Positions 25,255 through 37,750 of a DNA stretch of 64,000 nucleotides are shown piece by piece (the first letter of the stretch is position 1; each line of letters opens with the position of its first letter). The position numbers were made by a program, and so were the translations under genes. The stretch is from assembly GCA_958496175.1 (NCBI GenBank), contig OY292275.1:6386001-6450000 (forward strand), read 5' to 3'. The notes beneath the pieces are model-generated. The model was not told the DNA's origin. It ran no database searches and saw nothing but the letters and a program-made list of their open reading frames with translations. The stretch is from Sisyra terminalis (Eukaryota > Arthropoda > Insecta > Neuroptera > Sisyridae).

Positions 25255-28200
25255 ATGAAAAAAATATTTGTCAGTACGAATGTGGTGATTGAAAATGGCG
25301 TTGAGGCTGGAAAAGCGGCGATTGTTGTTGATGAAAATGGAAAAATCGCACAGATTATCACCGATGCGGAGATAATATTGGAGTTTCTTCAGGATAAAAA
25401 TTATCAGGTTAGATAAATATGGTAATAGATATTTGTTATAATATTAGCGATTTGTAAGTGTTTATTAATGATATAATTTAATAAAATTCTATTTTAAATT
25501 TCATTGAGTTTTTAAATACAATTGATCTAAATAAAATAAAATTTATTGCTTATATACTTTTTTTTCCTTTAAATCATAATTTATGTAATCTGATAGGTCA
25601 GTGATGAAACAATTTCATGCTTACAAAGAATGCTGGTGAAATGATTAATAGAATCGCAGGATTGAGATCCCAGTAAACATTATAATCGCAAAAAGAATTA
25701 TATTTTTTATATTTAATATAATGGAAATATAATTAAATGCATGTTGAACTATTATTGTAACCCCAAAGCTAATAAACGCCTCTCAGGGTTTTCTTGAATC
25801 CGTGTGGGGCAAAGTTTTTAGGCCACTTAATTGAAAAAAATATATAAACTCATGAACAGTAAAAAAATCATTTAAATTTCTAAAGTAGATATAAAACGTT
25901 CTTAAAGGGAACATAAATTGCATTCCTAATAACTTTGGGTTTCCCAAGAATAATGTATCATCGTAAATTAACATTTTTTTATTATTCTGAAAATAAAGTT
26001 TTTTTTAATTGTTATTTACTGTCGCTTTATAACAACGAAGGTCCTTTAGATCTTCGAAAATATTGAAAATTTGCACGATACGAGGATCGAACCCACTACC
26101 TACTAGTTTTGGAGTGGTCCTAGACCACTGGGCTACCAGTAGGCTAAAAATAAAATTTTCCATATAGTTTGAACCTGGAATCGATCTAGGAAAGATAATC
26201 TTGAAAAATTGGATAGAATATCATTTTTTAAAGACAAAATTTATGGATACTCTTCAGAATATGCATGGTTTCTCTATGAAACTATACCTAATTGAAAATA
26301 AATTTTTCAGAATATTTTTTTTTATATTATTTTTAACTTAAAATTTTATCAAAGAAAAATTTAGAATTAGAAATTTACAACTTTACAAATGACTTTTTTT
26401 TTTTTTACTTATAGAGGTTCAAATACTACAAAAAAAAATCAGGAATTTTCACCATTCAAAGAAGAGCACTTTCGACTGATTTTTTAGCTTTTTGTTTTGA
26501 AATAATCCATAAAGTACCATAAACGCAAAAAATGGTAAAATGTATGAAAATTTTGGGTTAAAACCCTCTCTACCTAGTACTCATATAAATGCATAATATT
26601 TATATATCATTGTAGGTGTTTTTTCACTTTCATGAATTCTATTTCGATTAAGGAGATAGGAATCTCAATAAATATATTACAAACATCTTTTTATTAGGTC
26701 CAAGATTATGGAGATCTGTATATTATGGCTGGAATCGTTGATTCCCATGTTCACGTGAATGAACCTGGGCGAACGGAATGGGAAGGATTTGAAACTGCCA
26801 CAAAAGCAGCCGCCAAAGGTGGTGTTACAACAATTGTTGATATGCCTTTGAACTCAATTCCTCCAACAACAACCGTATCCAATTTTCTAACGAAGCAAAA
26901 CTGTGCTAAAGATAATATTTACGTCGATGTTGGTTTTTGGGGCGGATTAATTCCAACTAATAATGTAATACATCTTATTGGAATGTTTAGATTGTAAAAA
27001 TAAATCTTTAAAATTAATTTTAGACTGATCTAATTCCTCTATTAGATGCTGGAGTAGTTGGTTTCAAATGTTTTCTCTGTCCAAGTGGGGTTGATGAATT
27101 TCCCCACGTACAAAGAGAGCATGTGGTCAAAGCTTTGGAAACTATGAAAAATTCGAATGCAGTTCTTGCTTTTCACGCAGAAGTTGAACTTTCTTCGATC
27201 CAAACTGATGAAAATTTAGATCCTAAATTGTATTCCACTTTTCTGAAATCTCGTCCTGATCAAATGGAAGTCGATGCCATTAAAATGGTTATAAATGAGT
27301 GTACAAAATATGAGTAAGTTTCAAAAAAAAATTATCAAAGTTATCAAATTAATGATGCTATTTGTCAAAAACAGCGTTCGGTGTCATATTGTTCATTTAT
27401 CATCAGCCGATGCTTTACCAATAATCAAAGAGTTTAAGAAAGACTCCAAGAAAAAGTCTCTTTTAACAGTTGAAACTTGCCATCACTATTTAACTTTAAA
27501 CGCCGAAAAAATCCCGGATGGATCAACTCAACACAAGTGTTGTCCACCAATTCGATCAGAAACCAATCGCCAACAATTGTGGCAAGCAATTCGAGATCGT
27601 ACAATTTCTCAAGTGGTTTCTGATCATTCTCCTTGTGTGGCTAGTTTAAAAGGGCTAGCAACCCCTGGTGACACCCAAGGCGGTGATTTCATGAAAGCTT
27701 GGGGAGGAATTTCATCCTTACAATTCGGTATTTGTTTTTATTTTCACAGTGGAATGTTTTGACTAAAAATTATTTTTAGGATTGTCATTGTTTTGGACTG
27801 AAGCTCGAAACCATAATTTTCGAATTGAGGAAATTGGGGAGTTTTTAAGTTCTGCTCCGGCTCGGCTGTGTCAAATTGATCACCAAAAAGGGGCAATTCG
27901 AGTTGGTTTGGATGCTGATTTCGTGATTTGGAATCCAAATGAAACGTTTACTGTCGCACTAAATGACATCGAGCACAAAAATAAGGTGAAGAATTAGAAG
28001 AAAGTTGAAAAAGAGCTCAAGTTGAGCTTTTAGTTATCAATAATCCTATGAATATTATCATTGGTTTTAAGATCCACTTCCTTCCGTTCTCGGTTTTTTT
28101 ATCAAATAGAATAAGATAAGTATGTTTCCATACTTTTCATACAAATAATATTTTCGAACCCCGTGAATCAAATAAACATAAATATTTTTAGGAAAACCTA

Positions 28201-28471
28201 AAATTTTTAGTTTCATCTAAATAAAATTGTTTCAAAACAAAATGAACTTAAATCACACATTAATAACAAAGACGTTACATGAGCTTTTAATACTTGATAA
28301 AAGTTTATATAATTTTATCGAATATTTTCATTTTAGGTCACTCCATACGTTGGAAAAATACTCCACGGAAAAGTTTATTCAACGATAGTTCGAGGAACTT
28401 CCGTTTACAACAACAATACAGGATTCGGAAATGAAAAACCGAAAGGAAAATTTGTGCTTCGAAAGAAATAG
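25255..28471 (+). CDS. Allantoinase
   Basis: Cyclic amidohydrolase that opens allantoin to allantoate in purine (urate) breakdown. Exons are 25255-25407, 26698-26964, 27024-27313, 27375-27727, 27780-27985 and 28337-28471, giving 467 residues, the usual length. All expected dinuclear metal ligands are visible: HVH (H68, H70) in [16 protein letters not shown], the carboxylated lysine K155 in [18 protein letters not shown]191 in AFHAEV, H244 in [10 protein letters not shown], and D320 in SDHSPC. The [10 protein letters not shown] and GFKCF contexts indicate allantoinase rather than dihydropyrimidinase. The first ATG in the leader reaches a stop after two codons, so the ATG at 25255 is used. Intron 1 (1.29 kb) contains a SINE copy; the others are short except intron 5. 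All joins keep phase. Convergent with DAGLB. Confidence 0.95.
26030..26144 (-). repeat. tRNA-derived SINE copy in allantoinase intron 1
   Basis: On the minus strand an A-box-like GGTAGCCCAGTGGTCTA (26137-26121) is followed 27 bp later by a B-box GGGTTCGATCC (26094-26084), the internal RNA polymerase III promoter of a tRNA. The following GCAAATTTTCAATATTTTC matches the tail of the copy at 18.7 kb. It does not fold as an intact tRNA, so it is a SINE head rather than a tRNA gene. Confidence 0.7.
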
Positions 28472-28839
28472 GATTGGTTTTCTTTATTCGAAAAAAACAA
28501 ACTATTGGAGGTCAAATCTCAGATTCCTTTTTTATTTTTATTATAAATTAGTGCCCCGTGTTTACTTCAAATTATATTGCACTATATATAAAAAAAGATA
28601 CATTATTAAAAAATACATTAACGTAAAAGTATAAAAATACTTTTCAAACGATGATCCTAATATTTACAATGTAGACCTTAGGAATATAAATCACAAACCA
28701 AGTAGTTCAGAGCAAATGTATACGTAAGACAAAATCTTAAGTATATTGAATGATTTAATTTGGCAAGACTTAGACTTAAAACATTAACGTTTTTGGATTT
28801 TTTTTTAGTTTTAGTTAATAAAACCGTTCACTTTTAGAT
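28472..28839. other. Convergent 3' spacer between allantoinase (+) and DAGLB (-)
   Basis: 368 bp of AT-rich sequence holding both 3' UTRs. A TTTATT near 28533 is a possible DAGLB (minus strand) polyadenylation signal. Nothing else recognised. Confidence 0.45.
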
Positions 28840-31800
28840 TTATACAATGTTGGTTGGATTCATAGGTGTGAAACGTTCTACTCGTTCGTTTTGTTCATTT
28901 AAAACAATATTTAGTGTTTCGTACACATTTTCAGGTAGATGATCCAGGAGCATTCGTGGCATGACCCGTAATTCCATGAAATCTTCGGCCGCAGCCCAGC
29001 GCATTTCAAATGAAGGACCTCCAACCCCTTTTTTCCTGGAAATACATTTTGATTTAGATATGTAACCATGAAATTAATGTTCAATAAAAAGACATTTGGG
29101 TTTCAAGTTCTAGTAACCAAGGAGTGTATTAGCAGTAAATATAATAGATCTTTCTTTCAAACAAAAGAATCTTTCTGGATTTCTAATATTCTTGATTCAT
29201 TGTTTATTTTCGCAAATTTTATAATAATTCTTGGTAAAATTGAATCAGACTCCAGTCGCCAAACCCATAATAAGTTAAATAATTGAAAAAATAAGAATAC
29301 TCCAGCCACACCTAAGTAATTGATGCATTTCTTGTTACTAGACCAGAAAAATTCCAGGTATTTGAACATATTATATCATACAGGAGGTTCCCGATAAGTA
29401 TTTATCTTAATATTTTTTTTAAAGTTTATGATTCATCCCACTCTAAATTGTTTAAAGTTTTTGTCATCAAATTAATAACGCATTACCTATTATTTAGAAA
29501 TTATAATTTAATACAACGTTGATTTCTCAATCAAGTTTTCATAAGTTTTTCAATGAAATTTGTGAAAATGACTTAAATTTAACGTAATTTGTGTAAAACG
29601 TTTCTTTTTATCAAATTTACCGTAACATCTAACCATTTAGTAATTCAATGTGAAATCTTTATAATTTTCAGTGAACTTACTTATCAGCCTTTGATCGTTT
29701 CCTATGAGCAATATGTAAAATTCGGCCCGCCGTGAAAAGTCGAGCTTTTGAATATCTTCTCACTGATATGTCTTTTGAAAGTAACGCAGCTTCCTAAAAA
29801 AAATAATACAAAATCAAAATTTTCATTTTTAAAAATAATAACTATGAAAAAAAAATACACAAGATGCTGCTACTGTTTGAACCGGACGATCTTCCAGAAG
29901 CGGAGACCTCCCTTTGCCTCGTTCAGAGTTTGAATTAGTAGTGGAACTAGTTTCATCTTTCCACGTGTTTTCCAAATCTCCCGAAGGAACTCCAAACAAT
30001 GCGTAACCACAACCATTCAATAAAATTCGATACTAAAAGTAATAAATCGTTAACAGATGAACATTTTTGGGAAATGAAAACCAAACCTTGGGCAATCTAC
30101 TGGCTCGTAAAACTTGAATTAAATTTGTACGTAGGTTTTCAATACTATCAACTCCAAGTCGCATAACTAAATCATCACCCACCCCCACTGTGAATACGAA
30201 TGTTTCTGTGATTCGAGCCGCATCGCGACTAATTAACCCCGCCGGGAGTGAAAAGGCATAGATTTTTAAGTCGGCATATTTAGTGCGCAGTTTTATTCCT
30301 AGCAATACAGCGACGCCAGCACCTAAACTGTGGCCTGTGATAACCAGGCCGTATCCCGGATGCGAGTTGAGAGCTTTCTCAACGATTCCCGTTTCTTTTA
30401 ATCGGGATTCCACATAATTGGCTCCCACAATCATTCCGCGATGAGCTGTGGTATCCGGAGGCATTCCTTCGACGTCAAAACGATCGGATGCTGCGGTAAA
30501 ATCAGTGAAAATATCTCGTAACGATATTGATCCACGCAATGCTATCACTATACTTTGAGTTTGATGATCTGCGATTACACAAAACGGAAGCTAAAAGTTG
30601 AAATAAAATTCATTATTGTTATATGATAATTTTTTAACTATTTTACCTCCATAATATGATTCCGAAATGATGCAAAGAGTATTTCATGATCTGTTAATTC
30701 AGACATATATTTAACACCTCCTAAATTACATAGACAACAATTATCGTCAGTAACAGTTGGGGCTTTTCTTCGGTGACGCCAACAAGCGCACCACGTCAAA
30801 TGTGGCAATAATCGGCAAGCACCCGTTACACAATATTGATACATAACAAAAGGCCAACCATAGGAAGCCATCGATAGCCGTAAATAGTGTCTGGCACTTT
30901 CCAAATTCATCCACTTGGGTGCCGTCGCAAAAAGTTTATTCAAATCTGTCGTATATTTTAGTTGAGGAGTTGGAGTGGTCAATAATGTACTTTGGATTCT
31001 TCTCATATCACGCGTACGTTTCTTATGTTCCACTCGAAGTAAAACCGATCCTGCCATTATATCCGTAGGGACTAAATCAGTACCCCGAAACAACGAACTT
31101 AAAATTCCAGCCACATGACTAAATGCTTCGGTACCGTGTTCATCATTACGAATCCAACAAAACAACCACCGGAATCTTCTTTGCCAAATACTTGTAACTT
31201 TACGATGCCTAATTGTCTCACCTGGAGTTTCCGTCAAATCGTTATAACTTTTCGATCCTAACGGATCGAAAACCATGACAAAACCAAAAATTACCAACAA
31301 AAATAAAAGCCAGTCAAATACAACCAGGTCTAAAAATAAAGAAAAATCGTTAAACATGAAATTTTAACAACTATCATTTACCAATTACATTCTATAACTG
31401 TAAGCGTAAAATATCGATCCTCGTTCAGAGGATTTGTCGCATTCGTTTCTCCACATTGGATGAAATTGGTTCCGTTTCCGTTCGTTGTGAATGCCCACAT
31501 TGTTCCCAAAATGTTGAGGATTAGTTCCGGGAGAAGAAGGATAATTTTTATCATTAGGATTATGGGAACGTGACGCCTAGCGTAAACGTCTGTAATACTG
31601 CCTTGGGCACTCCGATTTACCAAAATGGCACAAATGATTAGGATGACCGATAGAAGGACGATCATCGCTATGAGATACGTACGAACTAGATCGCCGCCTT
31701 GAGTACATTCCTTCCACGTGTAATCGTAGTAGCGGTAAAATACTATTGCCATTAAAATTAGCCTGAAAGCAGAAAAAATGGATTCAATTGAAGGTATTTT

Positions 31801-34414
31801 TCAAAAATAGATTATTTTTTCGTTTTCATTTAATGTTTGTTTTAATATTTGTTATTAGCACCCTGCAACCAGGGAATTTAGGAAGTCTCGTATTTAAGAA
31901 GATGCTTCTTAAATTTCAATCTTTTTGAACCTACTTGCACCTTCTATAATGCCAGTCAGGTGGCGGAAAAAACTTATTTTTCAAGATATATCTATTGTTG
32001 GGAAATACTAAAAGGACTAATAGCACATACAAAAAGGTAAAAAACTAATATAATAGTTATATAGGCACAGCGGTGCGTACATGTAAAACGGTTTGCGGGT
32101 ATAATAATGTTTTCAGGCATAGGGGTTGTAAATCACTAGTGTCCTATATAGATACTTGCTTAAAAGTTTTTGTATTATACACTAGGTCCTACGATTTAAC
32201 AAATACCGAAAATACAAATTCGATTCTAAAAACTATTATTGTTAACATAGAAGTACAATTTGTCTTGTCAGTTATCATTACTTTGGCCTAATTTGCCCTA
32301 GTTGTCTAGTGGATAATCCGCTCATGCCTGCAACGAAAAGTATTGCCTCAAAATTTCAAATAGAAAATCTCAAAATAATTCAGAACGGAAAAATAAATTG
32401 GAATAATTCTAAGTTATATTTCCTTGATTCATTAAAATTAATCGCAAAATAAAGTTATAATCCGAGATTCCAAAAACGCAACTTTTATTCATAGAAATTG
32501 TTATCCCTTAGTTTCGGATGGTTTTAAAATGATGAATATTTTTTGAAAAATATATTTCATTAGAATTAGTTGGGAAAGTTTGTCAGGTTCAAACTATATA
32601 ATATATCGTTGGTTTTAATGTTTTGTATAGGTATCTTTATGTTTTATAGTCAATAGGACTTTAAATTCGTACTTTTTGCTTATAATTGGACAATTGATTA
32701 AGGTAGTCGTTAAGAAACTGTTGAGTTCTGGATTTGAATTTTGGGACGAACAAATTTCCAATATTTCTTGATTTACAGATTCTTCAAATCGTCGAGTTGC
32801 AAAAGGCCTTGGCATTTAATATAAAGCGATGGTAATAACTATAAAAAATGGTTATTGTAAAAAAATTCTTTGAATTATTAAACAAGAAAGTTATTAAATT
32901 TTTGGGTTACATATTCTTTATAATTAATTGACTAATCATTCAAGTGTAGCGAGGAGACAAAAGTCTCAAATCCTTTTTATCCTTGTTTAAAAAATTACAT
33001 ACAGGACTATGGACTACAGGACAATGAGAAGGAACTTCAGCAAATTATAAAATCATTAGGATCTTTGTGACAAATAATATTTAGCTTATTAGGACTTCTA
33101 GATTGCAACTTTTGGTTTTCAATCCTCATTTTTTTTATTTTGAAATTGATTAATTGTCTAAAATGTACTTTGATATTTAAATTTATTATCAATCAACAAA
33201 TGTTTTAAACTTTTAAAGACTTCGGTTTGGAAAATTGTCCGTGAACTCAAAGTTATAAAATTATAAATTGTTTGCAAGGTTTTCGTTGTACTACGATTAT
33301 TAGAAAGTGGAAAAGAATGAAAATAAATTTATTGTAGCACCATTAACATTAATTACTTATAGAAAATTTAAAACTAAAAAAAAGATTGTTAATCGTAAAA
33401 AATAAATAATTTTGTGTTATTTATACAACAATTAATGTCGTGAACTTTTAGTCATTTCAGCTAAATAATTCGCACTTAAAGTTGCATTGTGGAAATTCAT
33501 ACATTTTGTAAATTGCTGCAAGGGATATTAACATTTCATAATTCTAATATTAAGATGTCAACACACCTCTGTCCTATGCAGTTTCAAAATAGCGTTCTTA
33601 CAAAATCGTCATGTACATTCCAATATTCAAAAGACATTAAAAATCTACAACTTTAATGATTTTAATTTTAGAGCGAAAATCTTTTGAAATTTTATAACTT
33701 TATATGATTTGACGATGGACGTTAATTGTGGGGAAAATTCCACTGGTAAAACAGAAAAAAAATCTCTTGTGATTTTATATCCAACTCCTTTGTCCATTTC
33801 CAAAGTTTTATTGTCCAAGAAATGATACATTACAAACACTTGAGCGAATGAATTATTGAGTATCAAGAGTAAAGGCCACGGTCATCCACAATGGACACCA
33901 CCTTGCAATAATCTGAATTTTTTCAGCTTCAAACGAATTCTGCACGTCTATGAATCAAACAGGAAAAATGAGCAAAGCAGAAAAAAAAATAGATAACGCC
34001 GATTTTTATAATGACATGTTATGGAAAGTCCCGAGTGCAAGAACCCGAATGCATGCAACCTCCCGCAGATAACTCATCCCATCGTCATCGAGAATTTGCA
34101 ACCTCATCATCACATCGCCAACTTAACGATAATAACTACACTTTGTTTTATTGACGTCAAGAAATCTTGCGTAGGATTTTTAAACAGGTTTAAACATTTT
34201 ACAAAGAAATCCAAATTCAAAGAAATGCATTTTCTTAGGCAATTACCAACATAACAGAGTCGCTAAAAAAGGGTAATTGATGAATCTTTGTATTGGAAAA
34301 TTTAGATTTTTATAATTACCATACAAGTCTGAAGGCGAATTCGAAAAGGCCAGGAAACACGAGGTCATCGGAGGCGGCGAGCCACTTGCGTCCGAAAAGG
34401 CGTAACGCTGGCAT
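28840..34414 (-). CDS. DAGLB: Diacylglycerol lipase beta-like sn-1 lipase
   Basis: Membrane serine hydrolase that cleaves diacylglycerol to 2-monoacylglycerol. Minus-strand exons are 34414-34320, 31762-31389, 31329-30647, 30590-30087, 30032-29874, 29793-29681 and 29035-28840; 707 residues. Exon 1 ([20 protein letters not shown]) matches the vertebrate DAGL N-terminus. The first three exons carry four hydrophobic segments and end in [12 protein letters not shown]. The catalytic domain shows GHSLGAG with nucleophile S472, aspartate D524 in [12 protein letters not shown] and histidine H632 in AGRILHIAH. The [14 protein letters not shown] block and the short C-terminus point to the beta type, not the roughly 1,000-residue alpha type. 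The exon 2 donor is taken as GAAT|GTAATT, because using the later GTAAAT would create a stop at the join. The exon 5 donor (ACA|GTAGCA) is chosen by phase. Intron 1 (2,557 bp) contains a SINE copy. Confidence 0.92.
32290..32335 (+). repeat. tRNA A-box-like fragment, possible SINE head
   Basis: GCCCTAGTTGTCTAGTGGAT resembles the A-box half of a tRNA (TAGTTGTCTAGTGG). No B box follows at the expected distance, so it is at best a broken SINE head inside DAGLB intron 1. Confidence 0.3.
32680..32820 (+). repeat. tRNA-derived SINE copy in DAGLB intron 1
   Basis: Shares GGTAGTC, TTCTGGATTTGAATTTTG (decayed B-box), CAAATTTCCAATATTTCTTG and ATTTACAGATTCTT in the same order and spacing as the copy at 18.7 kb, with many substitutions. 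It lies on the strand opposite to the host gene. Confidence 0.55.
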
Positions 34415-35245
34415 CGTCGATAAAACGCTCTGTAAAAAAACCACCACAATTAATTACACCACAAAGAAAATCAATCAAACCATATTATTATAATAGGATG
34501 AATCTTGAACTGAAAAAAGTGTCAAGGAAGTCATCATGTCAAGTACTAGGTATTCAACATAAATCGATAGTTTTTTTCAAAAAAAAAAAAAAAAAAACAA
34601 TTCCTCCAACATAGTCATTAGTATTTCGTTGGCGGACTTATCATTTTCTCGGCTTAAAAACCCAATAATTCTATGTATACTCTAAGAAAAAGCTGTTTTT
34701 ATATATTTGAAAAGGAAAAAAACCGGTCCAATCATCAAATGTCTTTTATATATACATAATTTTAAAGGAATTGATGTTTTTAAGACGTTTGACGTCAGAG
34801 TGAATTTATAATTTCTAATTATTGAATGGCCTTAGGATATTTATTATACTTGGTACATGTAAGTGTGTATTTTTTTGCTATACATTTTGCACGTAAATAG
34901 AAAATTTATCATTGACGCTTCTCCGATCAAAACTTGTCTTTTAACGAGTAAAAGAGTTTTCATCGACTTTGAACTTCGAAGTAATTGCTTTGTTATATCT
35001 ATTTGCAGAACAAAACTTCGTACAATCTACTGAAAAGAAAACCTTCAATTTAAGCACCTGTGCTTTTGAAAATGGATAATTTTTACTCTTTATTCTTCTG
35101 AAGATTGTAGGAGAAATAAGAATAAGTTTAACTTTTAAGGATCATTAATTTGGGGTCAATTTATTTTACGGAGATAATAGTATAAAGCTCTTCCCACCTC
35201 CAGCAATTCTGAAGAGAAAAAGAAAATATTTGGTATAACGTACAA
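34415..35245. other. Upstream region of DAGLB
   Basis: About 830 bp up to the transposon block. The first 100 bp should contain the DAGLB 5' UTR and promoter. An 18-A run lies at about 34580. A CRE-like TTTGACGTCAGA is near 34788. No coding exon seen. Confidence 0.45.
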
Positions 35246-35400
35246 CAGGGGTGTCAAACTCGCGGCCCGCGGGCCGCATGCGGCCCTAAATGAACATTTT
35301 TGTGGCCCAGTTAATATATCTGATGCAAAGTATAATTTTTTTTTATTAAAATATGATTGCCTTTTATACGAAATTCTAGTATAATATGCAATATGCGCAC

Positions 35401-37004
35401 TAAATAAAATAAAATAAATCTGTTCCCTTAGTAAGGAGTGGTCCTTCACCAGGGACAGTTGAACTTGGAACATGTTGAAAGAACCCAACCATTGTTGGGA
35501 CTTTCTATTAGTCATTTAGTAGATCTCGCGGCCATCGGCGTTTTAATCGACTTGGAGGGTTATTTGGATGGGATGTAGAAAAAAGGGTTTGAGCGTTGGG
35601 GTTGGAATGGTTGTGCAGCTTGTTGTGAAATTTTTTGATAAAGGGAATTTTGATACCATTATGTATTACTTTATTTTTAACGTAGTAGGGAGCATTTAGA
35701 ATACGCCGGAGCAGTTTTGATTGGAAGGATTGGATTCGTTGAATGTTGGAGTACTTAGTAGAACCCCACAGCTCTACCCCGTATGTCCAAATGGGTTGAA
35801 TTAAGGTTTTATATATTGTTAATTTGTTTTTAGTGTCAAGAGTAGAATTAGGTCCTAATAACCTACGTAACAGTCCGTACCGTCTATTTAATTCCTGTCT
35901 TTTTTTGGCTTGATGTGTGTCGTCCACGTGAGGTGATTATCTAGATGGAAACCTAGATATCGTAGTACGTTATTTGAAGTTGGTGTTATTTTGTCGTCTA
36001 TGTATATTGTTGGGTTGGTTAGTCGTCTGAGTGTAAACATTGTTATGGTACATTTGTTTTCGTTGATTTTTTACTTTTGACTCCACTTCGAGATGAGATC
36101 AAGATGATGCTGCATTATGGCGGAGGCTTTTGTTGGCTCTTGACTTGTAACTAAAATAGCTGTGTCATCAGCATATGTAAAAAATTTTGGAGTGTGGGAG
36201 TTGGAATATCAGCAGTGTATATATTGTAGAGGATAGGTCCAAGGATACTTTCCTGAGAAACACCAGCATGTGTGGTAGTGAGGGGAGAATACTCAACACT
36301 ACATCTCACTCTAAAACTACGGTTAGACAGGTAGGACGGGAGTATAAGGAAGTATTGAGTTGGGAGTAGTGGTTTAAGTTTGAACAGAAGCCCCGGATGC
36401 CACATCCGATCAAATGCTTGTGCTACATCCAAGAAGGCTCCCAGATAAACCATTTTTGTTTCCAAGGCCTCGGAAATTGTGTCAACTACCCCAAGGCATT
36501 GCTGAGTGGTAGAATGTGCGGACCGAAATCCAAACTGATGTGTTAGGATACTGTTTTTGGATTCCAATATAGGGAGGATTCTTTTGAGAAGGAGTTCTTC
36601 AAATATTTTGGATAGTAGTGGAAGGAGGATAATAGGTCTATACGAAGTCGGAGAAGTGGCAGGTTTATTTGATTTAGGGATCATGGCAATAACGGAGTGT
36701 TTCCATTTCGTGGGATAGTAGGTTGTACGAAGAATAGAGTTGTAGATTGCGGTTATGTATATAATAGCCTTCCGGGGAAGCTGCCGAAGGATTGTGGCTG
36801 TTATTAAATCATTGCCTGGTGATTTTTTTATAGGAACACGATTTATGAGGAATCTGACTTCTGAAGGGTTGATAGCTATCCCAGGTAGTTCTAATGGTAG
36901 AGAAACTAATAGATTTCTCTGTACTTGTGTCTCATGGTTTGGATCGTTAATATCAGGATGAGGTGTGAAGGTTTTTTCAAGAAGCTTGGAAAATGTGGTT
37001 GCCC
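35401..37004 (-). mobile_element. Jockey-like non-LTR retrotransposon fragment, 5'-truncated and frameshifted
   Basis: On the minus strand the frame pieces read, in order: a linker (DPNHETQVQRNLLVSLP, KKSPGNDLITATILRQLP), the reverse-transcriptase fingers and palm (SYRPIILLPLLSKIFEELLL, HQFGFRSAHSTTQQ, FLDVAQAFDRMWH), the YADD active-site box, and the C-terminal part (YKTLIQPIWTYGVELWGST, ILNAPYYVKNKVIHNG) to a stop at 35508. The YADD box is out of frame with the upstream part because of a shift in the T/A run near 36180, and further breaks lie between 35927 and 36150, so the copy is dead. The 3' end carries TTTATTTTATTTTATTTA. The 5' end lacks ORF1 and the endonuclease, typical of truncated insertions. 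It lies wholly inside the hAT-like element. Confidence 0.85.
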
Positions 37005-37293
37005 TAAAGTATAAATAAAATAGAAATATGAATTAGAAACGAAATCAGCATAAAAATTATAATATACTTTATTTCACAACTATACTGTATTAATAACGTT
37101 CACGTTGGGCCAATTTTGAAAGTAGTCTCGGCCAATAAAATGTCCCCTGAAATAGGAAAGGTTAGCGACAGAGAAGAGATGATAAGTATCAGGACGTTAA
37201 CGATAATTTAATTTTTTATGTTTATTACAATGTACTATTCAAAATAAAAATATTCCCTTCTATGAAAATTATTTTTTTGCGGTCCACCTAAAG

Positions 37294-37703
37294 TTAACAC
37301 ATTGAACGCTGACCGGGTTTTTCGTAAAATGTCCAAACCATATAGCCATAAAAAGTAGATAAAAGTAGCCATGTATTGTCAGTCACCAATGACTGACACG
37401 GCTCAATTGGAATACAGTGGACCTCCGATAATCCGGCCCTCGGCTAATCTGGCACCCCCTATAATCCTACATGGTCTATTATTTATTATGTATTGAATAT
37501 TTTGTTGTATATTGAGTAATTTGTCCGATTACAAGGTACTCTTTCGTAAAAAAATCCGGACTATAGGGGGTCTTAGGCAGTACTCTATAATTTGATAAAT
37601 TCGCTAATCCGACTCTGCCCTGCAAACTGTTTTCCGGATTACCGGGGGTCCACTGTACTTAATTGTCAGTCACCGGTGACTGACAAAGCGTTCAATGTGT
37701 TAA
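37294..37703. mobile_element. TTAA-flanked MITE, itself interrupted
   Basis: Left end TTAACACATTGAACGCT; right end, reverse-complemented, TTAACACATTGAACGCT, a perfect 17-bp inverted repeat including the TTAA target site (piggyBac-type). Two GTCAGTCACC..TGACTGAC palindromes (about 37379 and 37665) lie near its centre, now separated by a pogo-like MITE. Without that insert the element would be about 165 bp. Confidence 0.75.
37415..37655. mobile_element. pogo/Tigger-like MITE inside the TTAA MITE
   Basis: Starts CAGTGGACCTCCGATAATCC and ends, reverse-complemented, CAGTGGACCCCCGGTAATCC; flanked on both sides by TA. This terminal wording and the TA duplication are the signature of Tigger/pogo elements of the Tc1-mariner superfamily. 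At 241 bp it has no transposase. Confidence 0.85.
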
Positions 37704-37750
37704 GCATTGTTTATTTGGGCCCAAGTATGCTTTTGAGTTTGACATCCCTG

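Larger units (their letters stand above)
35246..37750. mobile_element. hAT-like element interrupted by other transposons
   Basis: The left end starts CAGGGGTGTCAAACTCGCGG followed by CCCGCGGGCCGCATGCGGCC. The right end, reverse-complemented, reads CAGGGATGTCAAACTC, giving a 16-bp inverted repeat with one mismatch. This terminal motif is common to a widespread group of hAT-type elements (from memory). Adjacent 8-bp duplications are not evident, although GTACAAC occurs beside both ends. Between the ends lie a Jockey-like fragment and a TTAA MITE, listed separately, so only about 490 bp belong to the element itself. Confidence 0.65.

Noticed and set aside
26084..26137. tRNA gene on the minus strand
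   Set aside because: A and B boxes are present, but the acceptor, anticodon and T arms do not pair as in a working tRNA, and the tail matches the dispersed SINE copies.
34021..34254. 77-codon plus-strand frame upstream of the second DAGLB exon
   Set aside because: Lies in DAGLB intron 1 on the opposite strand; low-complexity H/N/T composition and no family match. Only its CRE-like word was kept as an observation.
35156..35515. 119-codon minus-strand frame as a gene
   Set aside because: It spans the Jockey 3' UTR, its A/T tail and the hAT terminal repeat, so it is a chance frame across transposon borders.
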